Shown: positions 8,372 to 16,017, counted from the stretch's first letter. The stretch: 22,296 bases of DNA from JAWLBW01 sp041687475 (GCA_041687475.1 JAWLBW010000034.1:1-22296); one strand, 5' to 3'. Notes: a model not told the origin generated them from the sequence alone. A program made the numbers and translations.

Positions 8372-8400
8372 AGCAGGCATTCGTGGCCGGCCGGCCTGCT
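8372..8400. repeat. Inverted repeat between barrel and STAS-like genes
   Basis: AGCAGGC (8372-8378) and GCCTGCT (8394-8400) form a perfect 7-bp stem around a 15-base loop that itself contains the palindrome GGCCGGCC. It lies in the 149-base gap after the barrel gene. No T-tract follows, so its role (weak terminator, RNA-processing site or chance in GC-rich DNA) is open. Confidence 0.3.
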
Positions 8401-8462
8401 GCCTGTATTGCGCTCGCCGGGAAAAGAGGTTACAACGACTGAGAGCCAAGTTGGAGTTCGCC

Positions 8463-8873
8463 ATGTCAATCGCGCTCGATGATAGTCGGTGGCCCGTCGT
8501 CACCATTCGCTGGGAAGGCGCCACCACCGACGACGAAATGGCCGCCCATCTCGAACGAATCGACGAGATTCTCGCTCGCCGTCAGCCCTGGCTGTCCATC
8601 ATTGAGGTAGCCTCTGGAAGCGGCACTCCATCGCCCCGCCAGATGAACCTCCAGGCCGAATACATCCGCCGCAATCAGGCGGTTATTCGCGAGTACTCGC
8701 TCGGTACGGTCTTCGTGGTGGGCAGCATCATGATGCGAACCGTTCTGCGGGGCGTTCTGACCTTTCAACCGCCCCCCGACGAGCACAAAATCGTGGCCAC
8801 CCTTGAAGAAGCCCAGGCATGGGCTCGTGAGCGGTTCGCCCGCGCGAGTCTTCCCCAGCCGCTCGGTGTTTGA
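8463..8873 (+). CDS. SpoIIAA/STAS-like small protein
   Basis: This encodes a 136-residue cytoplasmic protein without a signal or membrane segment. The pattern of an N-terminal strand (WPVVTIRWEG), a helix (DDEMAAHLERIDEIL), a strand (WLSIIEVASG) and further alternating helices and strands (LGTVFVVGS, HKIVATLEEAQAWA) resembles stand-alone SpoIIAA/STAS-like proteins. Their function is generally unknown; some relatives act in regulation. The start is the ATG at 8463, with TTGGAG six bases upstream. The frame stays open further upstream to about 7692, but that part is antisense-like reading through the barrel gene. It converges on the NTF2-like gene 30 bases away. A decayed copy of its 5' portion lies at 11123-11212. 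Confidence 0.8.
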   Translation: MSIALDDSRWPVVTIRWEGATTDDEMAAHLERIDEILARRQPWLSIIEVASGSGTPSPRQMNLQAEYIRRNQAVIREYSLGTVFVVGSIMMRTVLRGVLTFQPPPDEHKIVATLEEAQAWARERFARASLPQPLGV

Positions 8874-8903
8874 GAGACGTCGACCCGCTCGGGCCGATAT
8901 CCG

Positions 8904-9266
8904 TCACGAGGCGGCCCGGTGGCGCTTGACCGTGTAGTGTATGGTCATCATACGAATGCGGTCGTCGCGTATGAGGTACGAGTCGGCGCCGTCGTCGACA
9001 TACCAGCCGTCGTCTCCCTCGCCGGTCCACTCGAGAAAGCCCATCTCTCCCTGGCACAGCAGGTTCCGATAAACATAGCGTCCGTGGGGTAAATGCTGCG
9101 CAAGGAGTTTGACCTTGGCTTCGAGGCCCTGCCTGCCCTGAAAGACGCCATATCCCGTCAACAAGACGATATCGTCGCCGAAGTTACGCGCCAGGTCTTC
9201 CTGCCATCGATTCTCCAGGGCCAGCGCGAGATGGTCGTTCAATACGTCGCAGGGTGTCCGTCGCAT
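8904..9266 (-). CDS. NTF2/SnoaL-like family protein
   Basis: The 120-residue product has the size and layout of a SnoaL/NTF2-like cone-fold protein. An N-terminal helical part (LNDHLALALENRWQEDLARNF) is followed by strands reading IVLLTGYGVFQGRQGLEAKVKLLAQ, the typical GxxAI-like helix entry of the fold, and by YLIRDDRIRMMTIHYTVK near the end. Family members are small isomerases, hydrolases or ligand-binding proteins, and the ligand is not predictable here. The start at 9266 has a good ribosome site (GGGAGAA). It faces the STAS-like gene tail to tail and is divergent from the alcohol dehydrogenase gene. Confidence 0.82.
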   Translation of the reverse strand: MRRTPCDVLNDHLALALENRWQEDLARNFGDDIVLLTGYGVFQGRQGLEAKVKLLAQHLPHGRYVYRNLLCQGEMGFLEWTGEGDDGWYVDDGADSYLIRDDRIRMMTIHYTVKRHRAAS

Positions 9267-9354
9267 ATCGCTTCTCCCGTTGCCAGCCTACGCCAGGCGC
9301 CTCGTGTCGGCGGTATCGAGCCCTCGGCGCCCCGGGAACGGCTATGGCAGGCGC

Positions 9355-9383
9355 GTGACCGTTTACCCCCTCTCTGTTAGAAT
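9355..9383 (+). promoter_or_regulatory. Predicted promoter of the alcohol dehydrogenase gene
   Basis: GTGACC (9355-9360; 4/6 to TTGACA) and TAGAAT (9378-9383; 5/6 to TATAAT) are separated by exactly 17 bases. Transcription would start near 9390, leaving a leader of about 43 bases to the ATG at 9433. Confidence 0.45.
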
Positions 9384-9432
9384 ACAGCGCAATACCTACC
9401 GGACGCACAGCGGTCCAACGCATCGGAGACCC

Positions 9433-10557
9433 ATGAAAACCCGCGCAGCCGTTCTGCACGCCATGGGCGCCCCCGCGCCATACGCCGAAAGTCGCCCCCT
9501 CGTCGTTGAAGAGGTCGAGCTTGCACCGCCCGGCGACGACGAAGTCGTCGTTCACATCAGGGCGGCAGGCCTGTGCCACTCCGACCTGTCGGTCATCAAC
9601 GGCGATCGACCGCGCCCTACGCCCATGGCGCTCGGGCATGAAGCCGCCGGCGAGGTCGTCGAGGTCGGCAAGAACGTGCGCGACCTTCGCGCCGGCGATC
9701 ACGTGGTCATGGTTTTCGTGCCCAGCTGCGGCGGCTGCGTACCCTGCATGGAAGGGCGGCCGGCCCTCTGCGAACCCGGCGCCGTTGCCAATACCGCGGG
9801 CACCCTGCTTTCGGGCGAGCGACGGATACGTCTGGGGGAAGGTGAGATTCACCACCACCTCGGCGTCTCGGCCTTTTCCGAGTACGCGGTCGTATCGCGA
9901 CGCTCGCTGGTCAAGGTCGATGCTTCGTTGCCGTTCGATCAGGCGGCGCTGTTCGGCTGCTCCGTGCTCACCGGCGTAGGCGCGGTGGTGAACACGGCCG
10001 GCGTGCAACCGGGTACTTCGGTTGCGGTCATCGGTCTGGGCGGCGTCGGCCTGAATGCCCTTCTGGGCGCCGCCGCGGCAGGTGCTTCGCATATCGTTGC
10101 CGTCGACGTGCATACCGAAAAACTCGAACGCGCAAAGGCGCTCGGCGCGACCCACGTCGTGAACGCCGCCTCGCCCGACGCCGCGCAGGAAATCAAGGAA
10201 CTGACCGGCGGCGGGGTCGACTACGCCTTCGAAATGGCCGGCGCGGTCGCGGCCATGGACCTTGCCTACAAGGCGACGCGCCGCGGCGGCACCACCGTCA
10301 CGGCCGGTTTGTCGCATCCCTCGCAGACCTGGCCCGTGCAGCACGTGAACCTCGTGGCCGAAGAGCGCACCGTCAAGGGAAGCTACATCGGCTCGTGCGT
10401 GCCGGTGCGCGACATTCCCCGCTATATCGCCCTTTTCCAGGCGGGCAAGCTTCCGGTCGACAGGCTCATGAGCGGCCATGTCGACTTCGACGGCTTGAAC
10501 GCCGCCTTCGACGAACTGGCCGCGGGCCGGACCGTGCGCCGGATTCTCGTTCCGTAA
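9433..10557 (+). CDS. Zinc-dependent alcohol dehydrogenase, class III-like MDR family
   Basis: The product is a 374-residue medium-chain dehydrogenase/reductase that would oxidise an alcohol to an aldehyde (or the reverse) with NAD. The catalytic zinc ligands are visible: Cys48 in GLCHSD, His69-Glu70 in GHEAAG, and Cys176 in FGCSVLTG. The structural zinc lobe has Cys99, Cys102, Cys105 and Cys113 (SCGGCVPC...LC). The Rossmann motif GLGGVGL is followed by an acidic residue after IVAVD, which favours NAD over NADP. The start is the ATG at 9433 with GGAG (9425-9428) upstream; the frame remains open further upstream but lacks a ribosome site there. The physiological alcohol is unknown. The thioesterase gene 78 bases downstream could be co-transcribed, which would hint at acyl or aldehyde metabolism, but this is inference. 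Confidence 0.93.
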   Translation: MKTRAAVLHAMGAPAPYAESRPLVVEEVELAPPGDDEVVVHIRAAGLCHSDLSVINGDRPRPTPMALGHEAAGEVVEVGKNVRDLRAGDHVVMVFVPSCGGCVPCMEGRPALCEPGAVANTAGTLLSGERRIRLGEGEIHHHLGVSAFSEYAVVSRRSLVKVDASLPFDQAALFGCSVLTGVGAVVNTAGVQPGTSVAVIGLGGVGLNALLGAAAAGASHIVAVDVHTEKLERAKALGATHVVNAASPDAAQEIKELTGGGVDYAFEMAGAVAAMDLAYKATRRGGTTVTAGLSHPSQTWPVQHVNLVAEERTVKGSYIGSCVPVRDIPRYIALFQAGKLPVDRLMSGHVDFDGLNAAFDELAAGRTVRRILVP

Positions 10558-10635
10558 TCCGTCATTCCACGTTGGTGGCCAGCGGAACAAGGCATGCCCG
10601 CTTCCCGGACGCTACGTGCAGCAGGAACCTCGCCC

Positions 10636-11067
10636 ATGGAAAGCCGAAAGAACTACCCGCATTTCCTGGCCATTCCCACCCGGTGGATGGACAACGACGT
10701 CTACGGCCACGTCAACAATGTGACCTATTACTCGTATTTCGACACCGTCATCAACGAATACCTGATTCGCGAAGGCGGTCTCGACATACACGGGGGCGCA
10801 ATCATCGGGCTTGCCGTCGAAACCTTCTGCCGCTTCCACAAGTCGCTCGCCTTTCCTGAAATCGTCGATGCAGGTTTGCGGGTAGGGAAGCTGGGTAATT
10901 CATCGGTGCGATATGAGATAGGGCTTTTCCGCAAGGAAGACGATGAGCCGGCCGCCACCGGACACTTCGTGCACGTATTCGTCGACCGGGAAGCCCAACG
11001 GCCCGTCTCGATTCCGGATCGCCTGCGAGCCTGCATGCAGCGGCTCGTCGTTGACGAGAATCCTTAA
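10636..11067 (+). CDS. 4HBT-type acyl-CoA thioesterase (YbgC/FcbC-like)
   Basis: This encodes a 143-residue hotdog-fold thioesterase. The diagnostic motif is PTRWMDNDVYGHVNNVTYYSYFDT, in which the Asp in the DxDxxGHVNN context is the expected active-site residue of the 4-hydroxybenzoyl-CoA thioesterase family. The reaction would be hydrolysis of a small or medium acyl-CoA. I chose the ATG at 10636 because homologues usually begin a few residues before YPHF and an AGGA lies 9 bases upstream. An alternative ATG at 10594 would add 14 residues and also has an AAGG nearby. It follows the alcohol dehydrogenase in the same direction. Confidence 0.88.
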   Translation: MESRKNYPHFLAIPTRWMDNDVYGHVNNVTYYSYFDTVINEYLIREGGLDIHGGAIIGLAVETFCRFHKSLAFPEIVDAGLRVGKLGNSSVRYEIGLFRKEDDEPAATGHFVHVFVDREAQRPVSIPDRLRACMQRLVVDENP

Positions 11068-11090
11068 TCCGCAGGCAATCCACAATCCGT
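11061..11090 (+). repeat. AATCC-rich short repeat, copy 1
   Basis: The pentamer AATCC recurs here at 11066, 11077 and 11084, within a stretch that begins TCCTTAATCC and partly overlaps the thioesterase stop codon. The same decamer occurs at 11344-11353. Confidence 0.4.
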
Positions 11091-11122
11091 AGTCTAATGA
11101 TTCATCACATCTGACGAAATAC

Positions 11123-11212
11123 TTCCACATCGAGTCGCCGGTGGCGCAGGGCGCCACGGACGACGAGATGGGCACGATAGCCCGTATTACCGAAGAGCTT
11201 CGGGAGACCTGA
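11123..11212 (+). pseudogene. Decayed 5' fragment of a STAS-like gene
   Basis: In one frame this stretch reads FHIESPVAQGATDDEMGTIARITEELRET and then a TGA stop at 11210. It matches the N-terminal part of the STAS-like protein at 8463-8873 (WEGATTDDEMAAHLERIDEIL), with one residue missing in GAT(T)DDEM. DNA similarity is visible around GGCGCCAC and GACGACGA-ATGG. There is no start codon with a ribosome site and no counterpart of the remaining roughly 100 residues. It therefore looks like a truncated paralogue or a remnant of a partial duplication. Confidence 0.5.
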
Positions 11213-11440
11213 ACGAAACCGTTTAGCTGTCCATAAGTGCATCGTTACATACGTTCGCCTCTCGTCGTCGGCCTCGCTCTGCTCTGCGACGCGACTCGAG
11301 ACGGAGCCTTGCTCTATGCTCGAATTTGTGACGAATGCTCAGATCCTTAATCCTCAATCCTCAAGCCGATTCTGTCTCGAAGGGTTGCCTCGGCTACGCG
11401 TTGTTCGACGGCGGAGACTTTATCCGTATCGTGTCGGACG
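11213..11440. other. Gene-free stretch downstream of the pseudogene fragment
   Basis: Together with 11068-11122 and the pseudogene fragment, this forms the only gap over 300 bases (11068-11440). I see no supported gene, no RNA gene and no clear terminator. The short frames have no ribosome site or recognisable motif. It contains the second AATCC-rich repeat and ends at the stop codon of the minus-strand barrel gene. Confidence 0.5.
11343..11365 (+). repeat. AATCC-rich short repeat, copy 2
   Basis: ATCCTTAATCCTCAATCCTCA carries the decamer TCCTTAATCC (11344-11353), identical to 11061-11070, and further AATCC units at 11349 and 11356. The two copies bracket the decayed STAS-like fragment. Confidence 0.4.
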
Positions 11441-12367
11441 TCAGTAAAGCGGGTAAGGTTGTACCGTGCCTGCTTCTTCCTGTCCGAAGTAAAAGCGGGT
11501 GCGTAAGGCCACCACCCAGTCGTCCGATTCCCGGGTAAGCCCGCGTTCGACGTTCAGGTACACGCGGGTCCGGTCAAAGAGTCGGTGCACCTGCAGCCGG
11601 GCCACGCTGTAGTGATCGAGATTGGTCGTGGTAATGGCGCCCCACATGCCGGCCACCTCGGCCGTGAATCCCCACTTATCGAGGGGAAGCCAGTCGAACG
11701 ACAGGCCGTAGGGAATCTGGTCGGCCTGCGATGAACCTCGTTCGAACGCGGTGGGGTCGCCGACGGGCGCCAGCCCCACGCGGGCATGGCTCCAGACCCC
11801 TTCCCCCAGTTGCTTCGAAGCGGTGAAGAGCATGAAGTAGTCGGTCACGCCCGTGCCGACGCCGGCAAGACCGTTCGAGTCTTCGTAGTTCAGGTTGCCG
11901 TCCCAGATGTTGTAGGGCTTGGCGCTCGAAAACTTCACGCCGACGGTAAAGGCCAGCGCCGGCGCGGTCTCGCCTTCGCGCAGCAGGCGAATGCGCGTGC
12001 GAAACCGCGGCGAGTTGCCGCCGACGCTGTGTCGGTCGCGATAGGGAAACTCGGCCACGAAGTCGCTCTCGGCACGCACGTCGATGCTGTCGGCTGGTGA
12101 ATACCCGATTTCAAAGGGAGCCTGCAGAAGAAGGCGTTCCTTCCACGCCGGGTTGGTCACCAGCGGCATTTCAGCCGTGTAATAGGCCGATACGCCGGTT
12201 TCCAGATACCACGTGCCGCCCGGCGCGAAGTAGGCATCGTCCATGCGCGAATATAGATAGCCCAGCTGGTGTCCGAAGTTGAAGGTGTCCTTGCGAATCG
12301 TGTTCTCGGCCCGGGCAGCCCGAGGCATGACGGCAAGCAGACAGAAAGCAAGCAGAAGCAGGCGCAT
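11441..12367 (-). CDS. Predicted outer-membrane beta-barrel protein of unknown function
   Basis: The product has 308 residues and a clear Sec signal peptide (MRLLLLAFCLLAVMPRAARA, cleavage before ENT). The mature part is rich in alternating hydrophobic/polar strands ending in aromatic residues (TWYLETGVSAYYTAEMPLV, IDVRAESDFVAEFPYRD, FTVGVKFSSAKPY, WVVALRTRFYFG). This is the pattern of a small outer-membrane barrel, about 10-14 strands by eye. A short tail follows the last strand and ends in Tyr. I do not recognise a specific family; porin-like, DUF3187-like or other transporter-like barrels are possible. The start is set at ATG 12367, which opens directly on the signal peptide; ATG 12379 would add four residues. 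Neither has a strong ribosome site. The longer open frame upstream is not protein-like. Confidence 0.75.
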   Translation of the reverse strand: MRLLLLAFCLLAVMPRAARAENTIRKDTFNFGHQLGYLYSRMDDAYFAPGGTWYLETGVSAYYTAEMPLVTNPAWKERLLLQAPFEIGYSPADSIDVRAESDFVAEFPYRDRHSVGGNSPRFRTRIRLLREGETAPALAFTVGVKFSSAKPYNIWDGNLNYEDSNGLAGVGTGVTDYFMLFTASKQLGEGVWSHARVGLAPVGDPTAFERGSSQADQIPYGLSFDWLPLDKWGFTAEVAGMWGAITTTNLDHYSVARLQVHRLFDRTRVYLNVERGLTRESDDWVVALRTRFYFGQEEAGTVQPYPLY

Positions 12368-12552
12368 GGCATCGTACATGCACGACAGGGTACTTGGAAA
12401 ACCCGGCCACCTGCAACCGTTCGCCCGCTTCGGATAGGCGCACTGTTCATGAAGTCGCCCATGTGGCAAGATATGGCTTTGTCCAGTTGCCTCCGGTAAC
12501 CGAACTTCGACCTCTCTGTCCCTTCGGTTTCCTACGTGAACGAGAAGCATTT

Positions 12553-12978
12553 ATGCACCAGCCGCCTCCGGAATTCGAGCCGCTGCAGCCCCGCAGCAAC
12601 TTCGCCGACCTCATCGGCCCCATCTACTTCAAGCGAACCGGTCAGGGTCTCGTACTGGGCCTGCAGACCGCCGAAAAGCACTGCAATACACGGGGAACCG
12701 TGCACGGCGGCGTCTTCAGCAGCCTGGCCGACATTGCGCTCGCTTACAACATCTCGTTTGCAGGCCCCGAACTCACCCCCGTGGTCACCGCCAGTCTGAC
12801 GGTCGATTACGTGAGCCTGGCGCGCATCGGCGACTGGATGGAGATTGACGTCGATATTCAGAAAACGGGGCGCAGCATGGCGTTCGCAAACTGCTATTTC
12901 CGGGTGGGAGAAAAGCGCATAGCCAGGGCAAGCGGCGTTTTCCGCATCGTTCCCCTTCAGTTTCCCGGCGCTGAATAG
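12553..12978 (+). CDS. PaaI-type hotdog thioesterase
   Basis: The 141-residue product is of the PaaI/DUF4442-like hotdog group. The signature is NTRGTVHGGVFSSLADIALA, where the HGG motif and the following helix carry the active site of PaaI thioesterases. It is followed by VTASLTVDYVSLARIGDWMEIDVDI and RSMAFANCYFRVGEKRIARASGVFRI, the usual strand order. It would hydrolyse acyl- or aryl-CoA in the cytoplasm. The start is the ATG at 12553 with GAGAAG five bases upstream. It is divergent from the barrel gene and convergent with the TIP30-like gene. It belongs to a different subfamily from the 4HBT enzyme at 10636, so the two are not recent duplicates. Confidence 0.88.
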   Translation: MHQPPPEFEPLQPRSNFADLIGPIYFKRTGQGLVLGLQTAEKHCNTRGTVHGGVFSSLADIALAYNISFAGPELTPVVTASLTVDYVSLARIGDWMEIDVDIQKTGRSMAFANCYFRVGEKRIARASGVFRIVPLQFPGAE

Positions 12979-13105
12979 GCGGACTGCAGCAGGAACGCAA
13001 AAGAAAGAAAGGGAACGACGGAGGAAGCGGGAACAGGGATGTCAAGCGCAGACTGAACCTCGCGAGCAAAATCCCTTCCCCTCGAAAAGGAAAGTACCTT
13101 CCAAC

Positions 13106-13777
13106 TCAGCGCTTTCCGGCTGCCCGCCGAATCTCGTCATTCTCGAACACCCGCACACCGGTCCCTGCGTCGGCGGCCGCGCCATACATACATGCCGCGA
13201 CGTCACGGGCTTCGACCGGCCTTACCTTGCGCAGCGGTCCCACCATAACCGGCGTGGCCACCCTGAGCAGAAAGCTGCCTACCCGCTCGCCCGGCCGATT
13301 CTCGGAACGTTCGCCCAGCAGCATGGCCGGGCGGAAGATGTGCGTGCGCGCAAATCCCACCCCCTTTACTGCCTCTTCGACCTCGCCCTTCACGCGGTAA
13401 TAGAAGATAGACGCCCCGGGGTCGGAACCGATGGCCGTGACAAGCGAGAAACTCTCGGCGCCAAGCCGACGGGTCGCCTCGGCCAGCGCCAAGGGATAGT
13501 CGTGGTCGACCCTGCGGAAGGCTTCCTTCGACCCTGCCTGTTTCATGGTCGTGCCCAGCGCGCAGAATACGTCGTCGGCCTTCAGCCTGTCGCCTGCGTC
13601 ACCGAGCCTGGTCCAGTCGACCTGTACCTGTTCAAGCCTGGGGTGCGAGACGCCGAGCGGCCGCCGCACGACCGCGCGAACCCGTTCATACCGATCGCCC
13701 TTGAGAAGCATGTCGAGAAGGTGCCCGCCGATGAGCCCGCTTGCTCCTGCTATGAGTGCCGTAGTCATGTCTTTCAT
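13106..13777 (-). CDS. NAD(P)-binding TIP30/HTATIP2-like short-chain dehydrogenase family protein
   Basis: The 223-residue atypical SDR protein has a Rossmann nucleotide-binding motif at the N-terminus (ALIAGASGLIGGHLL). It continues with VRAVVRRPL, DVFCALGTTMKQAGSKEAFRRVDHDY, SLVTAIGSDPGASIFYYRVKGEVEEAV and HIFRPAMLLGER. The YxxxK-like YYRVKGE and the FRPAMLLG segment are characteristic of bacterial HTATIP2/TIP30 homologues (NAD(P)H-binding oxidoreductase-like). The actual substrate of the bacterial members is unknown. The start is uncertain between ATG 13777 and ATG 13768 (MTTALIAG); neither has a strong ribosome site. The longer frame from 13807 is unlikely. Downstream it converges on the PaaI gene across 127 bases of purine-rich sequence. 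Confidence 0.85.
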   Translation of the reverse strand: MKDMTTALIAGASGLIGGHLLDMLLKGDRYERVRAVVRRPLGVSHPRLEQVQVDWTRLGDAGDRLKADDVFCALGTTMKQAGSKEAFRRVDHDYPLALAEATRRLGAESFSLVTAIGSDPGASIFYYRVKGEVEEAVKGVGFARTHIFRPAMLLGERSENRPGERVGSFLLRVATPVMVGPLRKVRPVEARDVAACMYGAAADAGTGVRVFENDEIRRAAGKR

Positions 13778-13937
13778 TGAAGCAGAAACCGCCCCGATGG
13801 GCAGCAAGCCATGACCGCTGGATCGGTGTGGTTGCGGCGTGCGCTCTGCATTGTTCCCTCGCCCTTCAGCGTCTCTTCCTAAACACAGGTTGACCCGCGG
13901 CGCGCCCTATGTCGGCAGGGATGCAAGCCGCGTATAC

Positions 13938-13954
13938 CCCCACACAAAGTGGGG
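13938..13954. repeat. Small perfect hairpin upstream of the polysaccharide unit
   Basis: CCCCAC-ACAAA-GTGGGG forms a 6-bp perfect stem with a 5-base loop, about 95 bases upstream of the first acyltransferase-like gene. No T-tract follows. It could be an operator or leader-RNA structure. I see no convincing promoter in the 13808-14047 gap. Confidence 0.35.
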
Positions 13955-14047
13955 CAAGGTAGAAAGGGGGGCCATGCTACGATGGCTTGAGAAGCAACCG
14001 CTGCGCTCTTACCGGTTGGCGTATCCACATATATCGGGGGAAAGCCT

Positions 14048-15010
14048 ATGAGCCTGTCCATACAGTCGATCAAAAAGCCGTCGACGCAAGAGTGGGACAC
14101 CATCTGGCAGGAATGCGATTACGCCACCTATTATCACTCGCGCCACTGGGCCGAACTCTGGCAAGCGTACGCGCCGGAGAAACACAAGCCGGTTCCCGAA
14201 TTGGTGTTATTTTCGGACGGGGCCCGGGCGCTCATACCGCTGACACGAACGCTCCATACCCGAGGCCTGCATCAGATTCATGAATCGGGCCCCTACAACA
14301 CCTACGGCGGCTGGATTTCCCTCGACGCGCTCACCGAAAATCATCACGCCCTGCTGCGCGACCACATGCTGGCCATTCCCAACCTCGTGTGGATGACCAA
14401 TCCCTATGCCCCAGAACAGGGGCAGGATGTTCTCGGAGAAGCGACCCACACCCGCGCCATGCACCTCGACAGCGAGAACGTCTCGATCAGCGGTCGTGCC
14501 GCCCGCTACCTGCGAGCGCTGCAACGGTCAGGAGTCGCCTTTCGCCAGGTGACCGAAGACGACCATTCCATGCTCGCAGAGGCATACCAGGAAAATCAGC
14601 GACGGTGGAACGACCGTAAACAGGTTTTTCACCCACGTATGATTCCCTTGCTTCACGGCCTGCCCCGATGCGATTTCATCGGTGCCTTCGACGATAAAGG
14701 TTTACTCTGCGCGGCAGCGGTCATGCGTAGCAAGCACCACATTGCCGGCTGGTTCAGCGTGGCTTTCGACAGGGCATACGAACGACACGCCGGCGAGGCC
14801 CTGCAGGTATGGCTCATCAACCGGTATCGCGATGCCGGCTACCATTGGTACGATTTGCACCCCAGCGGCAATCGACCCGGCATTGACCGATACAAGGAGA
14901 AATTGGGGGCTGAGAGCCTTCCCCTACGCATCATTCGTCGCCCCTCGATGAGTTATCGTCTGGTGCAAGGCCTACGAACGATGGTGGGAACCGAAAGGGA
15001 GGTTGGATGA
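14048..15010 (+). CDS. FemAB/GNAT-type acyltransferase-like protein (first of a tandem pair)
   Basis: The 320-residue protein matches the FemAB-like or BioF2-type GNAT acyltransferase group (PF13480-like) often found in polysaccharide loci. Visible segments are YYHSRHWAELWQAY near the N-terminus, GPYNTYGGWIS in the first half, AYQENQRRWNDRKQVF, and the C-terminal WYDLHPSGNRPGIDRYKEKLGAE. The last resembles the conserved end of this family, in which the second GNAT-like fold packs the acyl donor site. The likely role is transfer of an acyl or aminoacyl group to an amino sugar or cell-surface precursor; the donor is unknown. The ribosome site GGGGGA lies seven bases before the ATG. The stop overlaps the next gene by 4 bases. 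The next gene is a clear paralogue. Confidence 0.82.
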   Translation: MSLSIQSIKKPSTQEWDTIWQECDYATYYHSRHWAELWQAYAPEKHKPVPELVLFSDGARALIPLTRTLHTRGLHQIHESGPYNTYGGWISLDALTENHHALLRDHMLAIPNLVWMTNPYAPEQGQDVLGEATHTRAMHLDSENVSISGRAARYLRALQRSGVAFRQVTEDDHSMLAEAYQENQRRWNDRKQVFHPRMIPLLHGLPRCDFIGAFDDKGLLCAAAVMRSKHHIAGWFSVAFDRAYERHAGEALQVWLINRYRDAGYHWYDLHPSGNRPGIDRYKEKLGAESLPLRIIRRPSMSYRLVQGLRTMVGTEREVG

Positions 15011-16017
15011 TGAGGGTCGAGATCGATCAGGTCCGTCACGCAGCGGCCGAGGAATGGGACAACGCTCATTCCGGAAGTCCGTTTGCGACCTTTTTCCACG
15101 CACGCGCGTGGGCTGAATTATGGAGCGATATTTCGGGCGGCCGCCGAACACCGGCAGCCCGCCACCTGACATTCAGCGACGGCGCCACAGCCGTGGTGCC
15201 CATGGTGCTCTCGCGCCGCTTCCTGGGCGCTATCAACGTTTACGAGTCATCGGTCGAAGGCACGTACGGCGGCTGGATTTCCCAATGCGAATTGCATCAC
15301 GGACATGCCCGCTCCCTCGTGAGCTACCTGCGTACCCAAAGCGATCTCGAATGGCTGATGAACCCGCTTGACTACGGGCAGCGCTCTCTCGTTTCTACCA
15401 CGACGGGCACTCGAACGTGGATGTTCGATCTCGGAGAAGAGGAGCAAAGCCTCGAACAACGCTGGCGTCGGCACAAGGCTACCGTACTGCGAAAGGTGCG
15501 CACTGCCGAAAAGCACGGCCTTCATCAACGACGCATCGAAGCTTCCGACCTCGACGAGTTCTACGAACTATACCTCGACTGCCAGCGCCGCTGGGGCGGC
15601 GGAAGTTCCTTTTACCCCATCGAGGCCTTCAGGCGCCTCTTTTCGCTCGACGGAAGTGAATACTGGGGCGTTTTCCACCCCGATGGCCGCATGGTCTGCG
15701 GCAATCTCATGCTTTCTCACAACACCCACGCTGTATGCTGGGCGGCTGTAGCCAGAACGGCCGATCTGGGCATGCGCCCGTACGAATACATGTATCTGAA
15801 TCAGATTCTTGACTACCGGAAGCGGGGTTATCGGTGGTATGACCTCAACCCCAGTGGCGGCCATTCGGGCGTCGACCAGTTCAAGCAGCGTCTCGGCGCC
15901 GACCCGGTTCCCTGCTTTCAGGTGCGAAACCAGAGCCCCAGCCACCGCTTGGCCGAACGTGCCATGGCCGGTATCCGACGCCGAAGGGCTGAAAGTGTTC
16001 TCAAAGCGGCGGCCTGA
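15007..16017 (+). CDS. FemAB/GNAT-type acyltransferase-like protein (second of a tandem pair)
   Basis: The 336-residue product is homologous throughout to the preceding protein. Matching segments include FATFFHARAWAELWSDI, SSVEGTYGGWISQCE, YLDCQRRWGGGSSFYP and RWYDLNPSGGHSGVDQFKQRLGAD. By eye the two are well diverged (roughly a third identical), so the duplication is old or the pair was acquired together. The start is the ATG at 15007, overlapping the previous stop in ATGA style; a second ATG follows directly. The same acyl- or aminoacyl-transfer role on a surface glycan is inferred. A heterodimer or a division of labour between two acceptors is possible. The flippase gene begins 23 bases downstream. 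Confidence 0.82.
   Translation: MMRVEIDQVRHAAAEEWDNAHSGSPFATFFHARAWAELWSDISGGRRTPAARHLTFSDGATAVVPMVLSRRFLGAINVYESSVEGTYGGWISQCELHHGHARSLVSYLRTQSDLEWLMNPLDYGQRSLVSTTTGTRTWMFDLGEEEQSLEQRWRRHKATVLRKVRTAEKHGLHQRRIEASDLDEFYELYLDCQRRWGGGSSFYPIEAFRRLFSLDGSEYWGVFHPDGRMVCGNLMLSHNTHAVCWAAVARTADLGMRPYEYMYLNQILDYRKRGYRWYDLNPSGGHSGVDQFKQRLGADPVPCFQVRNQSPSHRLAERAMAGIRRRRAESVLKAAA

Noticed and set aside
7692..8462. Upstream extension of the STAS-like gene through the barrel gene
   Set aside because: The extension is Arg/Pro-rich out-of-frame reading of the barrel gene. A good ribosome site precedes ATG 8463.
8890..8918. CGGGCC...GGCCCG inverted repeat as a terminator between the STAS-like and NTF2-like genes
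   Set aside because: The 6-bp stem has a 17-base loop, no T-tract, and partly lies in the coding end of the NTF2-like gene.
9184..10590. Minus-strand open frame of 468 codons opposite the alcohol dehydrogenase
   Set aside because: The dehydrogenase has all its zinc and NAD motifs. The antisense frame is compositionally biased and unrecognisable.
12979..13105. Purine-rich gap with AGGGAT...ATCCCT as a terminator
   Set aside because: The stem is only 6 bp with a loop of about 30 bases, and no adjacent T-tract was seen.
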